From positions 23,318 through 87,317 of the forward strand of contig NZ_FNZK01000022.1 in assembly GCF_900109225.1 (NCBI RefSeq): a stretch of DNA of 64,000 bases, in the 5' to 3' direction. The position numbers were made by a program, and so were the translations under genes. Origin of the DNA: Propionispira arboris. Lineage in GTDB: Bacteria; Bacillota; Negativicutes; Selenomonadales; Selenomonadaceae. Numbering within the stretch: the first letter of the stretch is position 1; each line of letters starts with the position of its first letter. The notes under the pieces are model-generated. The model was not told where the DNA came from and searched no databases. It was given only the letters and a program-made list of their open reading frames with translations. This document shows, in pieces, positions 43,670 to 52,159 of this stretch.

Positions 43670-44287
43670 TTAGATAAGCTCAATGAGCAAAGTATCCATT
43701 TTTTTTGGTATGTACAAAACCCGCACACTATAAAGAAGCTCTGATGTACTGTTTTTATATACCTTTACATTTTCTAAAACGATACCATCTCTGTCATTTG
43801 CGTCGGATACAGAAACTAACTTTCCTTGTATAGAAAGATCATTTTCTAGATCCCGCACTCTAATCCAGTTTGGTTTGAATACCGCAATACAATTTGCCCA
43901 TGCATCAAGTTCCGGAAATTTATCTGAAATCCCCATCCAATTACATAAGTTGAACAACCATCTAGAATTTATTGCTTTTGACAATAGCATCCCCCATAAT
44001 ACAGCAATAAACGAAGCTATTATAATTTCATAAAAATTTATAGTCGTTTTAGGGTCTATTAGGTTAACAATAAACTGCATTGGAATATCCGTTTGGTATA
44101 CTATTCGTGTAATATCAGTTAATATTCCCCAAGGCAAATAACTTAAAAAGCCTAGCAAAAGTGAATATATAAGCCAATGATGTATTTGAGTTGATCGGTG
44201 TGATGTCAAATTATCTATTATAACAAACGCTATAATTCCAGGAATAAAAACTAGTATTAATCTAAACGTAAAATCTGTTAAGCCCAT
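43670..44287 (-). CDS. Membrane protein, DUF6338-like (205 aa)
   Basis: Start 44287 has GGAGA 7 bases upstream. TM helices: FTFRLILVFIPGIIAFVIID, HWLIYSLLLGFLSYLPWGIL, FYEIIIASFIAVLWGMLLSK. The soluble C-terminal part (NWIRVRDLENDLSIQGKLVS, LENVKVYKNSTSELLYSVRV) looks β-rich. The pattern is like DUF6338 proteins, by memory. It may be membrane cargo working with the 61-residue protein encoded after it. Confidence 0.5.
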   Translation of the reverse strand: MGLTDFTFRLILVFIPGIIAFVIIDNLTSHRSTQIHHWLIYSLLLGFLSYLPWGILTDITRIVYQTDIPMQFIVNLIDPKTTINFYEIIIASFIAVLWGMLLSKAINSRWLFNLCNWMGISDKFPELDAWANCIAVFKPNWIRVRDLENDLSIQGKLVSVSDANDRDGIVLENVKVYKNSTSELLYSVRVLYIPKKMDTLLIELI

Positions 44288-44416
44288 AATTGCTCTCCAC
44301 ATTCTATTATATATTATCTGAACATATTTCTATAAAATAAACTTAATTCCTGCTTAAGCTATCCAATATTTGCATTAACTTCCAGTTTTCTAATATCAAC
44401 AATTTTTCTCAACACA

Positions 44417-44448
44417 GCAGACACCCCCATACCTCTAGCTGTCTGCTA
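44417..44448 (-). terminator. Hairpin after the small peptide gene
   Basis: AGCAGACA pairs with TGTCTGCT across 16 bases, six bases past the stop of the peptide gene on the minus strand. Confidence 0.5.
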
Positions 44449-44453
44449 TATCG

Positions 44454-44519
44454 TTACCTTAATCGACCTAAGACCGCGATTACTGCGATTAAAATAAAAA
44501 TACCCCATAAATCATGCAT
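44454..44519 (-). CDS. Hydrophobic 21-aa peptide, type I toxin-like
   Basis: A very short reading frame begins MHDLWGIFILIAVIAVLG and ends in three residues with arginines. GGGGGG stands about 5 bases before the ATG. A single TM helix with a charged end is typical of type I toxin-antitoxin peptides. A hairpin follows right after the stop. An antisense RNA was not identified. Confidence 0.5.
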   Translation of the reverse strand: MHDLWGIFILIAVIAVLGRLR

Positions 44520-44639
44520 AACATCCCCCCCCTTGTGTTTATGATAATCGACAATAGGGTTTTTAAAATCTTATGTTTTTGCACATTTTTCTAATTTTAT
44601 GCCGTAGTGGGAGGACGCTCCTAACCAAATTAGCACGTA

Positions 44640-44670
44640 GAAAAAGCCACCAGCAATTTCTAGCAGCTTT
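44640..44670 (-). terminator. Terminator after winged-helix paralogue B
   Basis: Near-identical to the hairpin at 41840-41869 (CGTAGAAAAAGCCACCAGCA shared), here with one arm slightly changed. Confidence 0.6.
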
Positions 44671-44712
44671 AATTTTTCACTTGTTACTATAATAACACAT
44701 ATAATATTAAAT

Positions 44713-45384
44713 TTATTTTAGAATGATACTATCTATTGAGTTAAAAAGTGTTTCTCCCATTGCTGTTGATAAAAATGTCCCCCCCGCATAACCAAAAGAA
44801 GCTCCTGTTTTTTCCCTAACCAAGCCTTTTCCAGCTAATCGATTCAATAAAAACACTCTTTGATTTTCAGATACACCGTGAATAGTTCCCCTGCCATAAT
44901 CTTTTATTCCTTTTTCCTCATTTACCTTTGTCGGCTCAGGCATTTTTCCAAAAACATTATAAACTTCTACCAAACATTTTGCCTCATTCTCACTTAATTC
45001 ACTAACGATATTTATTAAATCTTCCGCATCATTAACTGAAATTATGTTACCTTCAAACGAGCCTTTTAGAATGGCTATAATTTTACGAATCTGACCTTCT
45101 TTACTACAACGAATAGATTTCAATATAGCATGTTCTACCAATTCAACTTGACTCTTATTATTTTCATCTAATTCAACATCCAAATTATTTTCATTCCATA
45201 TTTGTTGAAACTCCAATAGTTTTCTTCTTTCTATCCCCCCCACAAGCTCACTAAGCATCATATTTACAACTGGAATTCCTATGACTTCTACGCCGACTTT
45301 CATAATCTTACTTAATTTACTATTATTAAATTTCAATATATTTTCCTCAATGGCACTTAATGTTCCTTTTTCACTGTTCTTCAC
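44713..45384 (-). CDS. Unknown protein with predicted winged-helix end, paralogue B
   Basis: Paralogue of 37295-38023, with VELVEHAILKSIRCSKEGQI and the conserved NDAEDLINIVSELSENEAK. I choose GTG at 45384, 9 bases after GAGGAG (about 223 residues); longer ATG starts are possible. The C-terminal part (RVFLLNRLAGKGLVREK, FLSTAMGETLFNSI) looks like a winged helix. It stands at the opposite end of the cargo block from paralogue A. Function unknown. Confidence 0.55.
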   Translation of the reverse strand: MKNSEKGTLSAIEENILKFNNSKLSKIMKVGVEVIGIPVVNMMLSELVGGIERRKLLEFQQIWNENNLDVELDENNKSQVELVEHAILKSIRCSKEGQIRKIIAILKGSFEGNIISVNDAEDLINIVSELSENEAKCLVEVYNVFGKMPEPTKVNEEKGIKDYGRGTIHGVSENQRVFLLNRLAGKGLVREKTGASFGYAGGTFLSTAMGETLFNSIDSIILK

Positions 45385-45512
45385 AATCATCATCTCCTCA
45401 ATATAATTATACTCCTGACGAAGATGATCTACCAAATATTACCCAAACCTGCCCTACACTTCCATCTTCCTAATTTCCACAATATTCTATGACCTGCCGA
45501 TATTATGGTAAC

Positions 45513-45544
45513 ACAAAAGCCGCTCACACATTTCGTAAGCGGCT
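45513..45544 (-). terminator. Terminator after arpU-like gene
   Basis: GAGCCGCTTACG pairs with the arm GAGCGGCTTTTG on the minus strand; short U-run follows. Confidence 0.75.
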
Positions 45545-45662
45545 CATTTATAAACTTTTGATAATACTATTATAGCACCGTAAACCCTTGAAAAACGGAA
45601 GTAAAATGGAAGTATCCGACCGTGAAAATGCTGTCATTTTGCTGTGAAAAATCACCATCAAC

Positions 45663-46172
45663 TTATCCACAGAATACAAAGCGAAGCTGTTCTGGTCGTG
45701 CGACTGATCCAAACATCATGAAAGCAATCTCTTTAACTGCCTTGTTTCCCCTCTCACGCGCCCATTTTTCCGTATAGTACATTTTATTACCTAACTCCAT
45801 CCAACTCTTTCTATCGAAGAAATAGCCAACAATAAGCCTACGTTCTGTATCAGCTAGCCCCGCTATTGATCGATCAACCTTCTTAATTAGGCGTTGAAGT
45901 ACTGCTATGTTCATATCGAGATTTTCAATCTCTTTTTTTATTTTAATACGCTGATCCGCTGCCGCTTCCGTTTGATTTAATTCGGATGATCCACCGCCTG
46001 ATTCATCTCCGTATTCAGCAATCGATACTGAAAAATCATTCAACATCTTAATTTGTGCCTCTTTTTCATCTTCCAAGTTCAAAATAGTGACTTTGAACTT
46101 ATTATAATTCTGCAAATACTTTCGTACTGACCCTGCATAATCGTTATACTCGTTCAAATTCCCCACCCCCAT
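45663..46172 (-). CDS. ArpU/RinA-like phage late transcription regulator
   Basis: A 169-residue protein. An N-terminal coiled coil (KFKVTILNLEDEKEAQIKML, IKKEIENLDMNIAVLQRLIK) is followed by a sigma-4-like helix-turn-helix (GLADTERRLIVGYFFDRKSW, then MELGNKMYYTEKWARERGNK). Proteins of this kind control late genes of Firmicute phages and sit just before the terminase genes. Here the terminase fragments lie far downstream, with cargo between, so their original distance has been changed by insertion. Confidence 0.75.
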   Translation of the reverse strand: MGVGNLNEYNDYAGSVRKYLQNYNKFKVTILNLEDEKEAQIKMLNDFSVSIAEYGDESGGGSSELNQTEAAADQRIKIKKEIENLDMNIAVLQRLIKKVDRSIAGLADTERRLIVGYFFDRKSWMELGNKMYYTEKWARERGNKAVKEIAFMMFGSVARPEQLRFVFCG

Positions 46173-46186
46173 AATAAACGCACATC

Positions 46187-46213
46187 AAGGACGGCTCATC
46201 ACCGTCCTTTTTT
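46187..46213. terminator. Bidirectional terminator
   Basis: AAGGACGG pairs with CCGTCCTT around CTCATCA, followed by TTTT on the plus strand. Confidence 0.7.
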
Positions 46214-46328
46214 AGTTATCGATATTCTTTTCCGGTTTTTGTATTCTTCAACGCAATGCGCCCCACGATCTCAAACCCTGCCGCCCCAAACATTGCCTTA
46301 GCCATATCTTAAAAGCAGAATCATCGCA

Positions 46329-46366
46329 AAAAAAAGCCGCCCCCATTTAAGGAGGCGGCAAAAAAA
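46329..46366. terminator. Bidirectional terminator-like hairpin upstream of the integrase
   Basis: GCCGCC pairs with GGCGGC, with A/T runs on both sides. Confidence 0.65.
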
Positions 46367-46408
46367 TAATCTATATAAAGAACACACGTACTGAAAAGGA
46401 GGCATACT

Positions 46409-47366
46409 ATGCTAAGATTAAAAAAAAGAGCAGACGGGCGCTACCAATCAAAAATACTCATCGGGCATAATGAATTTGGGAAATCCATTTATAAATTTGT
46501 TTATGCGAAATCTCAAACGGAACCGAAAGAAAAAGCCGAACAAGCTAAAATAAGCATACAGCAAAAACTCTCTAGGACACACTATATTGATTCGGATACG
46601 TATCCCTTAGGCAATTGTTAGATGATTGGTTAAATAACGTCATGCAGGGTCATGTGCGCCAAAACACTTGGGAATCATAGAAAAGAACCCTTGTACCGTT
46701 GCCAGCGTGAGAATAAAGAAACCACAACGGACAAAAGAAATTAACGTCTTATCTCAAGAACAGGTAAATAAATTATTAGCAGCCGCAACGGAGTGGCGTA
46801 AACTTATATTTTTTATTGCCTGGGGTACGGGTTTGCGGCGCGAAGAACTTCTTGGTCTGCGCTGGCAGGATATTGATTTTAAGCAAGGTACCCTATCCGT
46901 TAATACGACCGTTATCTGTACAAAGGCATTTGGATCTATGATCAATAAGCCCAAAAATACATCGTCTTATCGAACCATTCCGATATCAAAAGAAATTCTG
47001 CACGATTTGCAAAAGTATCGGGTCGTTGTAAAATCTGAACAACTCAGCAGTTTAAATTACGAAAATAATGATTTAGTTTTTGCTAGAAAAGATGGAAAAC
47101 CACACGACCCAAGACGACTGAGTAAAGATTTCAAAAAATTTATTATTTCCGCAGGATTACCTGAAAAATTTCATCTACATGATCTACGCCATACACACGC
47201 TACACAACTATTACAGCTTGGCGTTCATCCAAAAGTAGTTCAATACCGATTAGGGCATTCAACATTCCAGCAAACTATGGATACCTATTCGCATGTATTC
47301 CCTCAAATGCAGGATGGAATCGCCGATATGATGTCGGCCATGTTACCAAGTAAAAAACAGTCTTGA
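46409..47366 (+). pseudogene. int: Tyrosine integrase with lost core-binding domain
   Basis: The 5' piece (46409-46621) is the AP2-like arm-binding domain (MLRLKKRADGRYQSKILIGH). A frameshift follows. The next frame holds LDDWLNNVMQGHVRQNTWES, the start of the core-binding domain, then a stop, and the rest of that domain is missing. From 46668 the catalytic domain is intact (232 residues): R in TGLRREELLGL, HxxR in FHLHDLRHTHATQLL, H in LGHSTFQQTM and the nucleophile Y in DTYSHVFPQM. The gene has all catalytic residues but cannot bind att DNA normally. It lies next to the tRNA-Leu att site, as expected for an integrase. Confidence 0.85.
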
Positions 47367-47471
47367 AATCCGTTAATTTTTTCAATAGTAGTCAAAAGGT
47401 AGTCAAAAGGCACTATATTTTGACTACCAAAAAAGGCACCCATATAGCATGGATGCCTACGTTTATTGAGT

Positions 47472-47556
47472 TGGTGCGGAAGACAGGACTTGAACCTGCA
47501 CGTCGTGGGACACTAGATCCTAAGTCTAGCGCGTCTGCCAATTCCGCCACTCCCGC
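47472..47556 (-). tRNA. tRNA-Leu (anticodon TAG)
   Basis: An 85-base cloverleaf reads from GCGGGAGTGGCGGAATTGGC to an encoded CCA. The anticodon arm is TAGA-CTTAGGA-TCTA, anticodon TAG. A long variable arm (CCCACGACG region) is typical of tRNA-Leu. The T-arm is GCAGGTTCAAGTCCTGT. The 3' part lies on the element side, so the element restored the gene when it integrated. Confidence 0.93.
47491..47527. other. attR-like 37-bp core within tRNA-Leu
   Basis: Exact copy of 31074-31110, spanning anticodon loop to T-arm. Marks the integrase-proximal end of the element. Confidence 0.8.
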
Positions 47557-47624
47557 ATTTGTTCGGCTAACTCGTTAACCAACTTCTATATCTTAGCACA
47601 ACTTTTTTTAATTGTCAAATATTT

Positions 47625-48119
47625 TCACTCTGCTTTTTGATCTTCTTCTAAGATTTTTTTCAATAAATCTTCCGTCAAATCTTCTTCCGAGTAAACCTTT
47701 ATCCCGTTTTGGACAAGCAGGGCCGCACAAACACCTTGACCACACACTTTTGTATTCGAAAAAGTTCCATCATAAATCGTATTAACACCGCAAGAGGGAC
47801 TATCTTCTTTTAAAAAAGCATATTTTACTTTATATGCTTGGGCAATCTTTAGTACTTTGTCTGCCCCTTCACAAAAATTAGCTGTGATGTCTTGTGTATT
47901 CGTCTTGCTTATTACCTTTGCTTTACCCGCCAAAACCATTGCACCATCACCATTTTGAATTTCGGATGGTGGATGCGGAATTGGCAATTGTCCGAAGCAC
48001 TCCGGACATACAGCTATATATTGTGCCAAACTATTATAACGCAATAAAAGCGCATTCGGCGCTGCCCCGCCATCATATCTCGTTTTATTTCCTAAAAGGC
48101 AGGCACTAACTAAAATCAT
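47625..48119 (-). CDS. DUF523 family protein
   Basis: A 164-residue protein with the DUF523 hallmarks VSACLLGNKTRYDGG, AVCPECFGQL, AFLKEDSPSCG and GVCAALL. The conserved cysteines suggest metal or Fe-S binding, but the biochemical role is not established. Start 48119 is chosen over 48137 because the signature starts at once (MILVSACLLG) and GGGGATG stands in front. Its end is close to the tRNA-Leu gene, so it marks return to core chromosome. Confidence 0.85.
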   Translation of the reverse strand: MILVSACLLGNKTRYDGGAAPNALLLRYNSLAQYIAVCPECFGQLPIPHPPSEIQNGDGAMVLAGKAKVISKTNTQDITANFCEGADKVLKIAQAYKVKYAFLKEDSPSCGVNTIYDGTFSNTKVCGQGVCAALLVQNGIKVYSEEDLTEDLLKKILEEDQKAE

Positions 48120-48130
48120 TGATACATCCC

Positions 48131-48691
48131 CTAACATTTAAACGGCTTGACTGGTACATCGATTTTCTGCACGAGTTCTGCAAAATTATCCACATGGATT
48201 TTTTCACTTGCAAAAAGTGGAATTGCAGCACAAGTACGTGCATCATCAAGTGCATTATGATGATTAAAATCAATATGTAAATGATCCCCAACCGTATCGA
48301 GCTTATGATTTTCAAGCTCTGGCCAAATCTTACGAGCGATGCTTACTGTACAACAATGGTAAAACTTTGCCGGCACCAAATTATATTCCTGGATTGCATA
48401 TTTTAAAACACTCATATCAAAAGATGCGTTATGGGCTAAAACAATTTTATTTTCCAGACGAAGCTTAAGTTCCGGCCATATTTCAGCAAATGTTGGTTTA
48501 TTACGCACATCCTCAGGTGTAATCCCATGGATTTGTATATTAAAGTAATCAAACTTCATGCCAGGTGGCTTAATTAGCGCATAATATGAATCATGGATTT
48601 TTCCATCTTTTACTTCAACAACAGCCACACTGCAAGCACTATTTCGTTTACTATTGGCTGTTTCAAAATCAATTGCTACAAAATTCATCAT
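48131..48691 (-). CDS. DnaQ-like 3'-5' exonuclease
   Basis: A 186-residue exonuclease of the DEDDh group. Exo I: FVAIDFETANSKRNSA (D and E). Exo II: KIVLAHNASFDMSVLKYAI. Exo III: HNALDDARTCA with the H-x4-D pattern. It is short and has no polymerase or BRCT part, so it is a stand-alone proofreading or repair nuclease. It is 12 bases from the DUF523 gene. Confidence 0.88.
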   Translation of the reverse strand: MMNFVAIDFETANSKRNSACSVAVVEVKDGKIHDSYYALIKPPGMKFDYFNIQIHGITPEDVRNKPTFAEIWPELKLRLENKIVLAHNASFDMSVLKYAIQEYNLVPAKFYHCCTVSIARKIWPELENHKLDTVGDHLHIDFNHHNALDDARTCAAIPLFASEKIHVDNFAELVQKIDVPVKPFKC

Positions 48692-48817
48692 ACTTCCTAA
48701 TCGTTCCTTTTCTTGAAAATTTACTTCTAATTATAACACAAATCCACGTACTTATTGCGAATAATAAAATCATCTGCCAAATACAGGTAAAATAATGATG
48801 CTTTTTTATTTTTATAT

Positions 48818-48852
48818 ACAAAAAAGGCGCAGTACTTATACCACGCCTTTTC
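48818..48852 (-). terminator. Terminator after nfnB
   Basis: AAAGGCGTGG...CGCCTTTTTT on the minus strand, just past the nfnB stop. Confidence 0.75.
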
Positions 48853-48862
48853 TTTACTGTAC

Positions 48863-50266
48863 TTATTGTTTTTTTGTTTTCAAATAGTCATCAATGGCTG
48901 CGGCAGCTTTTTTACCAGCCCCCATAGCTAAAATGACAGTTGCGGCACCCGTTACAATATCACCGCCGGCAAAAACGCCCGCTTTCGTTGTAGCGCCAGT
49001 TTCTTCATTGGCAACAATATTGCCTCGTTTGTTTGTATCCATCCCCGGTGTTGTCGATTGAACGAGTGGATTTGGCCCCTGACCAATGGCAACCACCACC
49101 GTATCAACATCAATTTCAAATTCTGACCCAGGAATTTCAATCGGACGTCGACGACCTGAAGCATCCGGTTCACCTAATTCCATTTTAATGCAGCGCATTT
49201 TTTTAACCCAGCCCTGCTCATCACCAAGAATTGCCACTGGATTATGCAGTAACTTAAAGTCAATACCTTCTTCTTTAGCATGATGGACTTCTTCAAGGCG
49301 AGCCGGAAGTTCTTCCTCACCGCGGCGATAAACAATATAGACATGTTCTGCTCCAAGACGAAGTGATGTCCGCGCTGCATCCATAGCAACATTACCTCCG
49401 CCAATTACTGCAACATTATTGCCGACATGGATTGGCGTTGCATGTGTTGGAAATTGATACGCTTTCATTAGATTGCAACGAGTCAAAAATTCATTCGCCG
49501 AATACACTCCATTGAAATTTTCACCTTCAATCCCCATAAAATGAGGTAAACCCGCACCAGTTGAAATAAAGACCGCACTAAAGCCATCTTCATCCATAAG
49601 TTCGTCAACCGTAAATAATTTGCCGGCTACAGCATTAACTTCAATTTCCACGCCCATTTTCTTGAGACTATCGATTTCCACTTTTACAATATCGTCTTTC
49701 GGCAGTCTAAACTCTGGAATTCCATACGATAAAACGCCGCCAGCTGTATGTAGTGCTTCAAAAATCGTTACTTTATAACCTTTTTTCGCCAGTTCACCTG
49801 CCGCCGACAAGCCAGCTGGACCTGAACCAATAACAGCCACTTTTTGTGCATCAGCAGCATAAGCAATCGGCTGCGTATTATCGCCCTGAGCTAAGCTGCG
49901 ATCCGCTACAAAACGTTCCAAACGACCAATTGCAACCGATTCACCACGTTTGGCGAGCACACAATATTTTTCACACTGACTTTCCTGCGGACAAACCCTG
50001 CCGCAAATCGCCGGTAAACTATTTGCTTCTTTAACCACAGCAATTGAACCAGCAAAATCTTTTTCTTTGATTTTCGCGATAAATCCGGGAATATCTACTT
50101 CAACCGGGCAGCCCTTACGACACTGCGGCACTTTGCAATTCAGACAGCGATTTGCTTCGGCAACAGCATCTTCTTCACTATAGCCTAGAGCAACTTCCTC
50201 AAAATTTGTTGCACGAATTTTCGGATCTTGTTCTGGCATTTTATGTTTCATCAATGAGATTGGCAT
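48863..50266 (-). CDS. nfnB: NfnB-type large subunit / glutamate synthase small-subunit-like flavoprotein
   Basis: A 467-residue protein of the GltD family. N-terminal cysteines for two [4Fe-4S] clusters: ANRCLNCKVPQCRKGCPVEV and GRVCPQESQCEKYCV. FAD-binding GSGPAGLSAAGELAKKGYKV and NAD(P)H-binding GGGNVAMDAARTSLRLGAEH follow. The neighbour is a ferredoxin-NADP reductase alpha-like subunit whose end overlaps this start by 16 bases, which is the NfnAB layout: electron-bifurcating NADH-dependent reduced ferredoxin:NADP+ oxidoreductase. It could also work as sulfide dehydrogenase SudA. Regulation not seen. Confidence 0.88.
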   Translation of the reverse strand: MPISLMKHKMPEQDPKIRATNFEEVALGYSEEDAVAEANRCLNCKVPQCRKGCPVEVDIPGFIAKIKEKDFAGSIAVVKEANSLPAICGRVCPQESQCEKYCVLAKRGESVAIGRLERFVADRSLAQGDNTQPIAYAADAQKVAVIGSGPAGLSAAGELAKKGYKVTIFEALHTAGGVLSYGIPEFRLPKDDIVKVEIDSLKKMGVEIEVNAVAGKLFTVDELMDEDGFSAVFISTGAGLPHFMGIEGENFNGVYSANEFLTRCNLMKAYQFPTHATPIHVGNNVAVIGGGNVAMDAARTSLRLGAEHVYIVYRRGEEELPARLEEVHHAKEEGIDFKLLHNPVAILGDEQGWVKKMRCIKMELGEPDASGRRRPIEIPGSEFEIDVDTVVVAIGQGPNPLVQSTTPGMDTNKRGNIVANEETGATTKAGVFAGGDIVTGAATVILAMGAGKKAAAAIDDYLKTKKQ

Positions 50267-51126
50267 TCACAGTCAGCTCCTTTCGTAAGCCCCTGTTGTT
50301 CACAGCGACAAACATGATCCTTCTCTTGTGCTTCCTGCGTTTTATACGTACGCTGACGCATCATAAGGCCTTTAAAATCAACCTGATGTGCATCAAACTC
50401 AGGACCATCCACACAGGCAAACTTGCTTTCATTGCCGATCTGAACACGGCAGCCGCCGCACATACCAGTTCCATCAACCATAATAGGATTTAAGCTGACA
50501 ACTGTAGGTATGCCATAAGGGCGTGTTGCTTCAGCCACACTGCGCATCATTACAACTGGGCCAATTGCGATTACTTCAGCGATTTTCACACCTTTATCAA
50601 TAAGCTGTTGCAATGCCGTAGTAACAAACCCTTTGATTCCATAAGAACCATCATCGGTTGTCACATAAACTTCATCACTTACCGCTTTCATTTCATCTTC
50701 AAAAATTAAAATTTCTTTTGATTTAGCACCCATAATAGAAATCACCTTATTACCCGCTTGTTTCAAACCACGAGCAATCGGATAAACCGGAGCAACACCA
50801 ATACCACCACCAATACAGACAATCGTGCCCATATCAGGTTCAATATGTGTTTTTTTGCCTAAAGGTCCAACGAGATCTAAAATAGATTCGCCTTCATTTA
50901 GTGCCCCTAATAACTGCGTTGAAGCACCAACTTCCTGGAAAATAATCGTGATGGTTCCTTTCTCACGATTAAAATCAGCAATCGTAAGTGGAACTCTTTC
51001 GCCTTCGTCATTCACACGAAGAATTACAAACTGTCCCGGCTCCGCTTTTTTTGCAATCCGCGGTGCTTCAAGATCAAATAAAAGTACGCCTGGTGATAAC
51101 ACCTGCTTTTTTAAAATCTTAAACAT
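50251..51126 (-). CDS. nfnA: NfnA-type small subunit (ferredoxin-NADP reductase alpha-like)
   Basis: A 291-residue protein. FAD-binding part with KAEPGQFVILRVNDEGERVP (R-x-PL-type RVPLTI), NAD-binding GGGIGVAPVYPIARGLKQAG, and a [2Fe-2S] site with MVDGTGMCGGCRVQIGNESK and a later CVDGPEFDAHQVDF. The C-terminal tail has a few extra cysteines (CRCEQQG, CECQSH). Start 51126 (MFKILKKQVLSPG) has GGAGAG 7 bases upstream. Works with NfnB on the same mRNA. Confidence 0.88.
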   Translation of the reverse strand: MFKILKKQVLSPGVLLFDLEAPRIAKKAEPGQFVILRVNDEGERVPLTIADFNREKGTITIIFQEVGASTQLLGALNEGESILDLVGPLGKKTHIEPDMGTIVCIGGGIGVAPVYPIARGLKQAGNKVISIMGAKSKEILIFEDEMKAVSDEVYVTTDDGSYGIKGFVTTALQQLIDKGVKIAEVIAIGPVVMMRSVAEATRPYGIPTVVSLNPIMVDGTGMCGGCRVQIGNESKFACVDGPEFDAHQVDFKGLMMRQRTYKTQEAQEKDHVCRCEQQGLTKGADCECQSH

Positions 51127-51252
51127 AATCCACTCTCCCATATAAATACATGAATACTGACTTTATAGTACATCAAAAAAATCTCATAGGCAATATTTAT
51201 TTCACAGAGTATTTTGATAGCACAATGAGTTTAACGATTAACAGACTTAACT

Positions 51253-51999
51253 TTATTTAGCAAAAGCACCCCTTAAATACGGCAATAAATTTGTTTTAAT
51301 TGGCATCAAATAAATATTGGCATCTTGTTTTTTTACAAAAGCTAAAGCTTGCCTGGCAAAATCAATGTTCCATTCCAGCGTCGGTTGAAAAGCTTTTGGG
51401 AAAATCACATTGTTTTTGCTCTCCCAATAATTGACGGATCGCTCCGACAAAACGGGCGATACACCCCAATAAACCTCTACCCCGGCAAGAATTTCCGCAT
51501 AGATTTCCAAATAACGCAGGTCAAAAAAGGGCTGGGTGAAAAACCCGGCTGCACCGGCTTGAATCTTGCGGCGAATATTATATTCTTCCTGACGCATACT
51601 GCTGCGATACTGGTCCAGTCCCGCATAGACTTTGATATGTGGCAGCTCATCACGGAATTTACGTATTACATCGGTACTAACCGTTGGATAAATCGTCCGC
51701 CCCATATCCTGCGGTGGATCACCTGTAATAACCAAAACTTCACTAATTTTATGCTCAACCAAATAAGAAGCCATTGGCAATGGTTTGTCTAAATCAATAT
51801 CAATGGCCCGAATATGCGGCATAGCTTCTCGATAAAATTCTTTCGCAACCGTTGCGCCTTCCCAGCTATGCAGTTCATAACGCAAAAGCTCCGGTACGTT
51901 AATCAGATCAATACAGGTAAAATTATTTTTTAACAGTTCCAATTCTTCACGAATTGCAGCTTCTCCGCGTGGAACTAATTCAATTGATATTCTCGGCAT
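51253..51999 (-). CDS. Methylenetetrahydrofolate reductase-like protein
   Basis: A 248-residue TIM-barrel protein of the MTHFR family. It starts MPRISIELVPRGEAAIREEL, and contains VLVITGDPPQDMG (flavin/folate site), and AGAAGFFTQPFFD, the MetF hallmark. Shorter than E. coli MetF (about 296), with a changed N-terminus, so it could use another electron donor (as in anaerobes). It reduces methylene-THF to methyl-THF. It lies in the same direction as fhs and folD. Confidence 0.85.
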   Translation of the reverse strand: MPRISIELVPRGEAAIREELELLKNNFTCIDLINVPELLRYELHSWEGATVAKEFYREAMPHIRAIDIDLDKPLPMASYLVEHKISEVLVITGDPPQDMGRTIYPTVSTDVIRKFRDELPHIKVYAGLDQYRSSMRQEEYNIRRKIQAGAAGFFTQPFFDLRYLEIYAEILAGVEVYWGVSPVLSERSVNYWESKNNVIFPKAFQPTLEWNIDFARQALAFVKKQDANIYLMPIKTNLLPYLRGAFAK

Positions 52000-52104
52000 A
52001 TAAAAGCTCCCATCATAAAATGTGATGTACTATTTTATCTTATTCTATACAAAAAAAGTAAAAATTACAACTATATTTAAGTTACATTAAATATTCCATA
52101 TGGC

Positions 52105-52151
52105 AAACGGCAGGTATCAAGCTCTATAAAGCTCAACCCTGCCGCTCTTTT
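52105..52151. terminator. Terminator between fhs and the MTHFR gene
   Basis: CGGCAGGT...ACCCTGCCG with an inner stem GAGCTTTATAGAGCTT; nine bases past the fhs stop. Confidence 0.7.
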
Positions 52152-52159
52152 ATATTCCG

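Larger units (their letters stand above)
31074..47527. mobile_element. Degraded integrated element in tRNA-Leu
   Basis: The element is bounded by a 37-bp direct repeat of tRNA-Leu sequence and has a tyrosine integrase gene next to the intact tRNA. It holds phage genes (terminase fragments, an ArpU-like regulator) and non-phage cargo (VgrG-effector cassette, AbiH, membrane proteins). Capsid, tail and replication genes are absent. The integrase is broken, so the element is probably fixed. About 16.4 kb. Confidence 0.75.

Noticed and set aside
36484..44670. CRISPR array suggested by recurring short sequences
   Set aside because: The recurrent units are terminators kilobases apart, with no regular spacing and no cas genes.
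31074..47527. Intact prophage
   Set aside because: No capsid, portal, tail, lysis or replication genes; terminase and integrase are both broken.
47363..47578. 71-codon plus-strand frame after the integrase
   Set aside because: It runs across the tRNA-Leu gene on the opposite strand; the protein-like sequence comes from the tRNA.
49086..49283. Frames on the plus strand within nfnB
   Set aside because: Shadows of a gene with complete Fe-S and Rossmann motifs.
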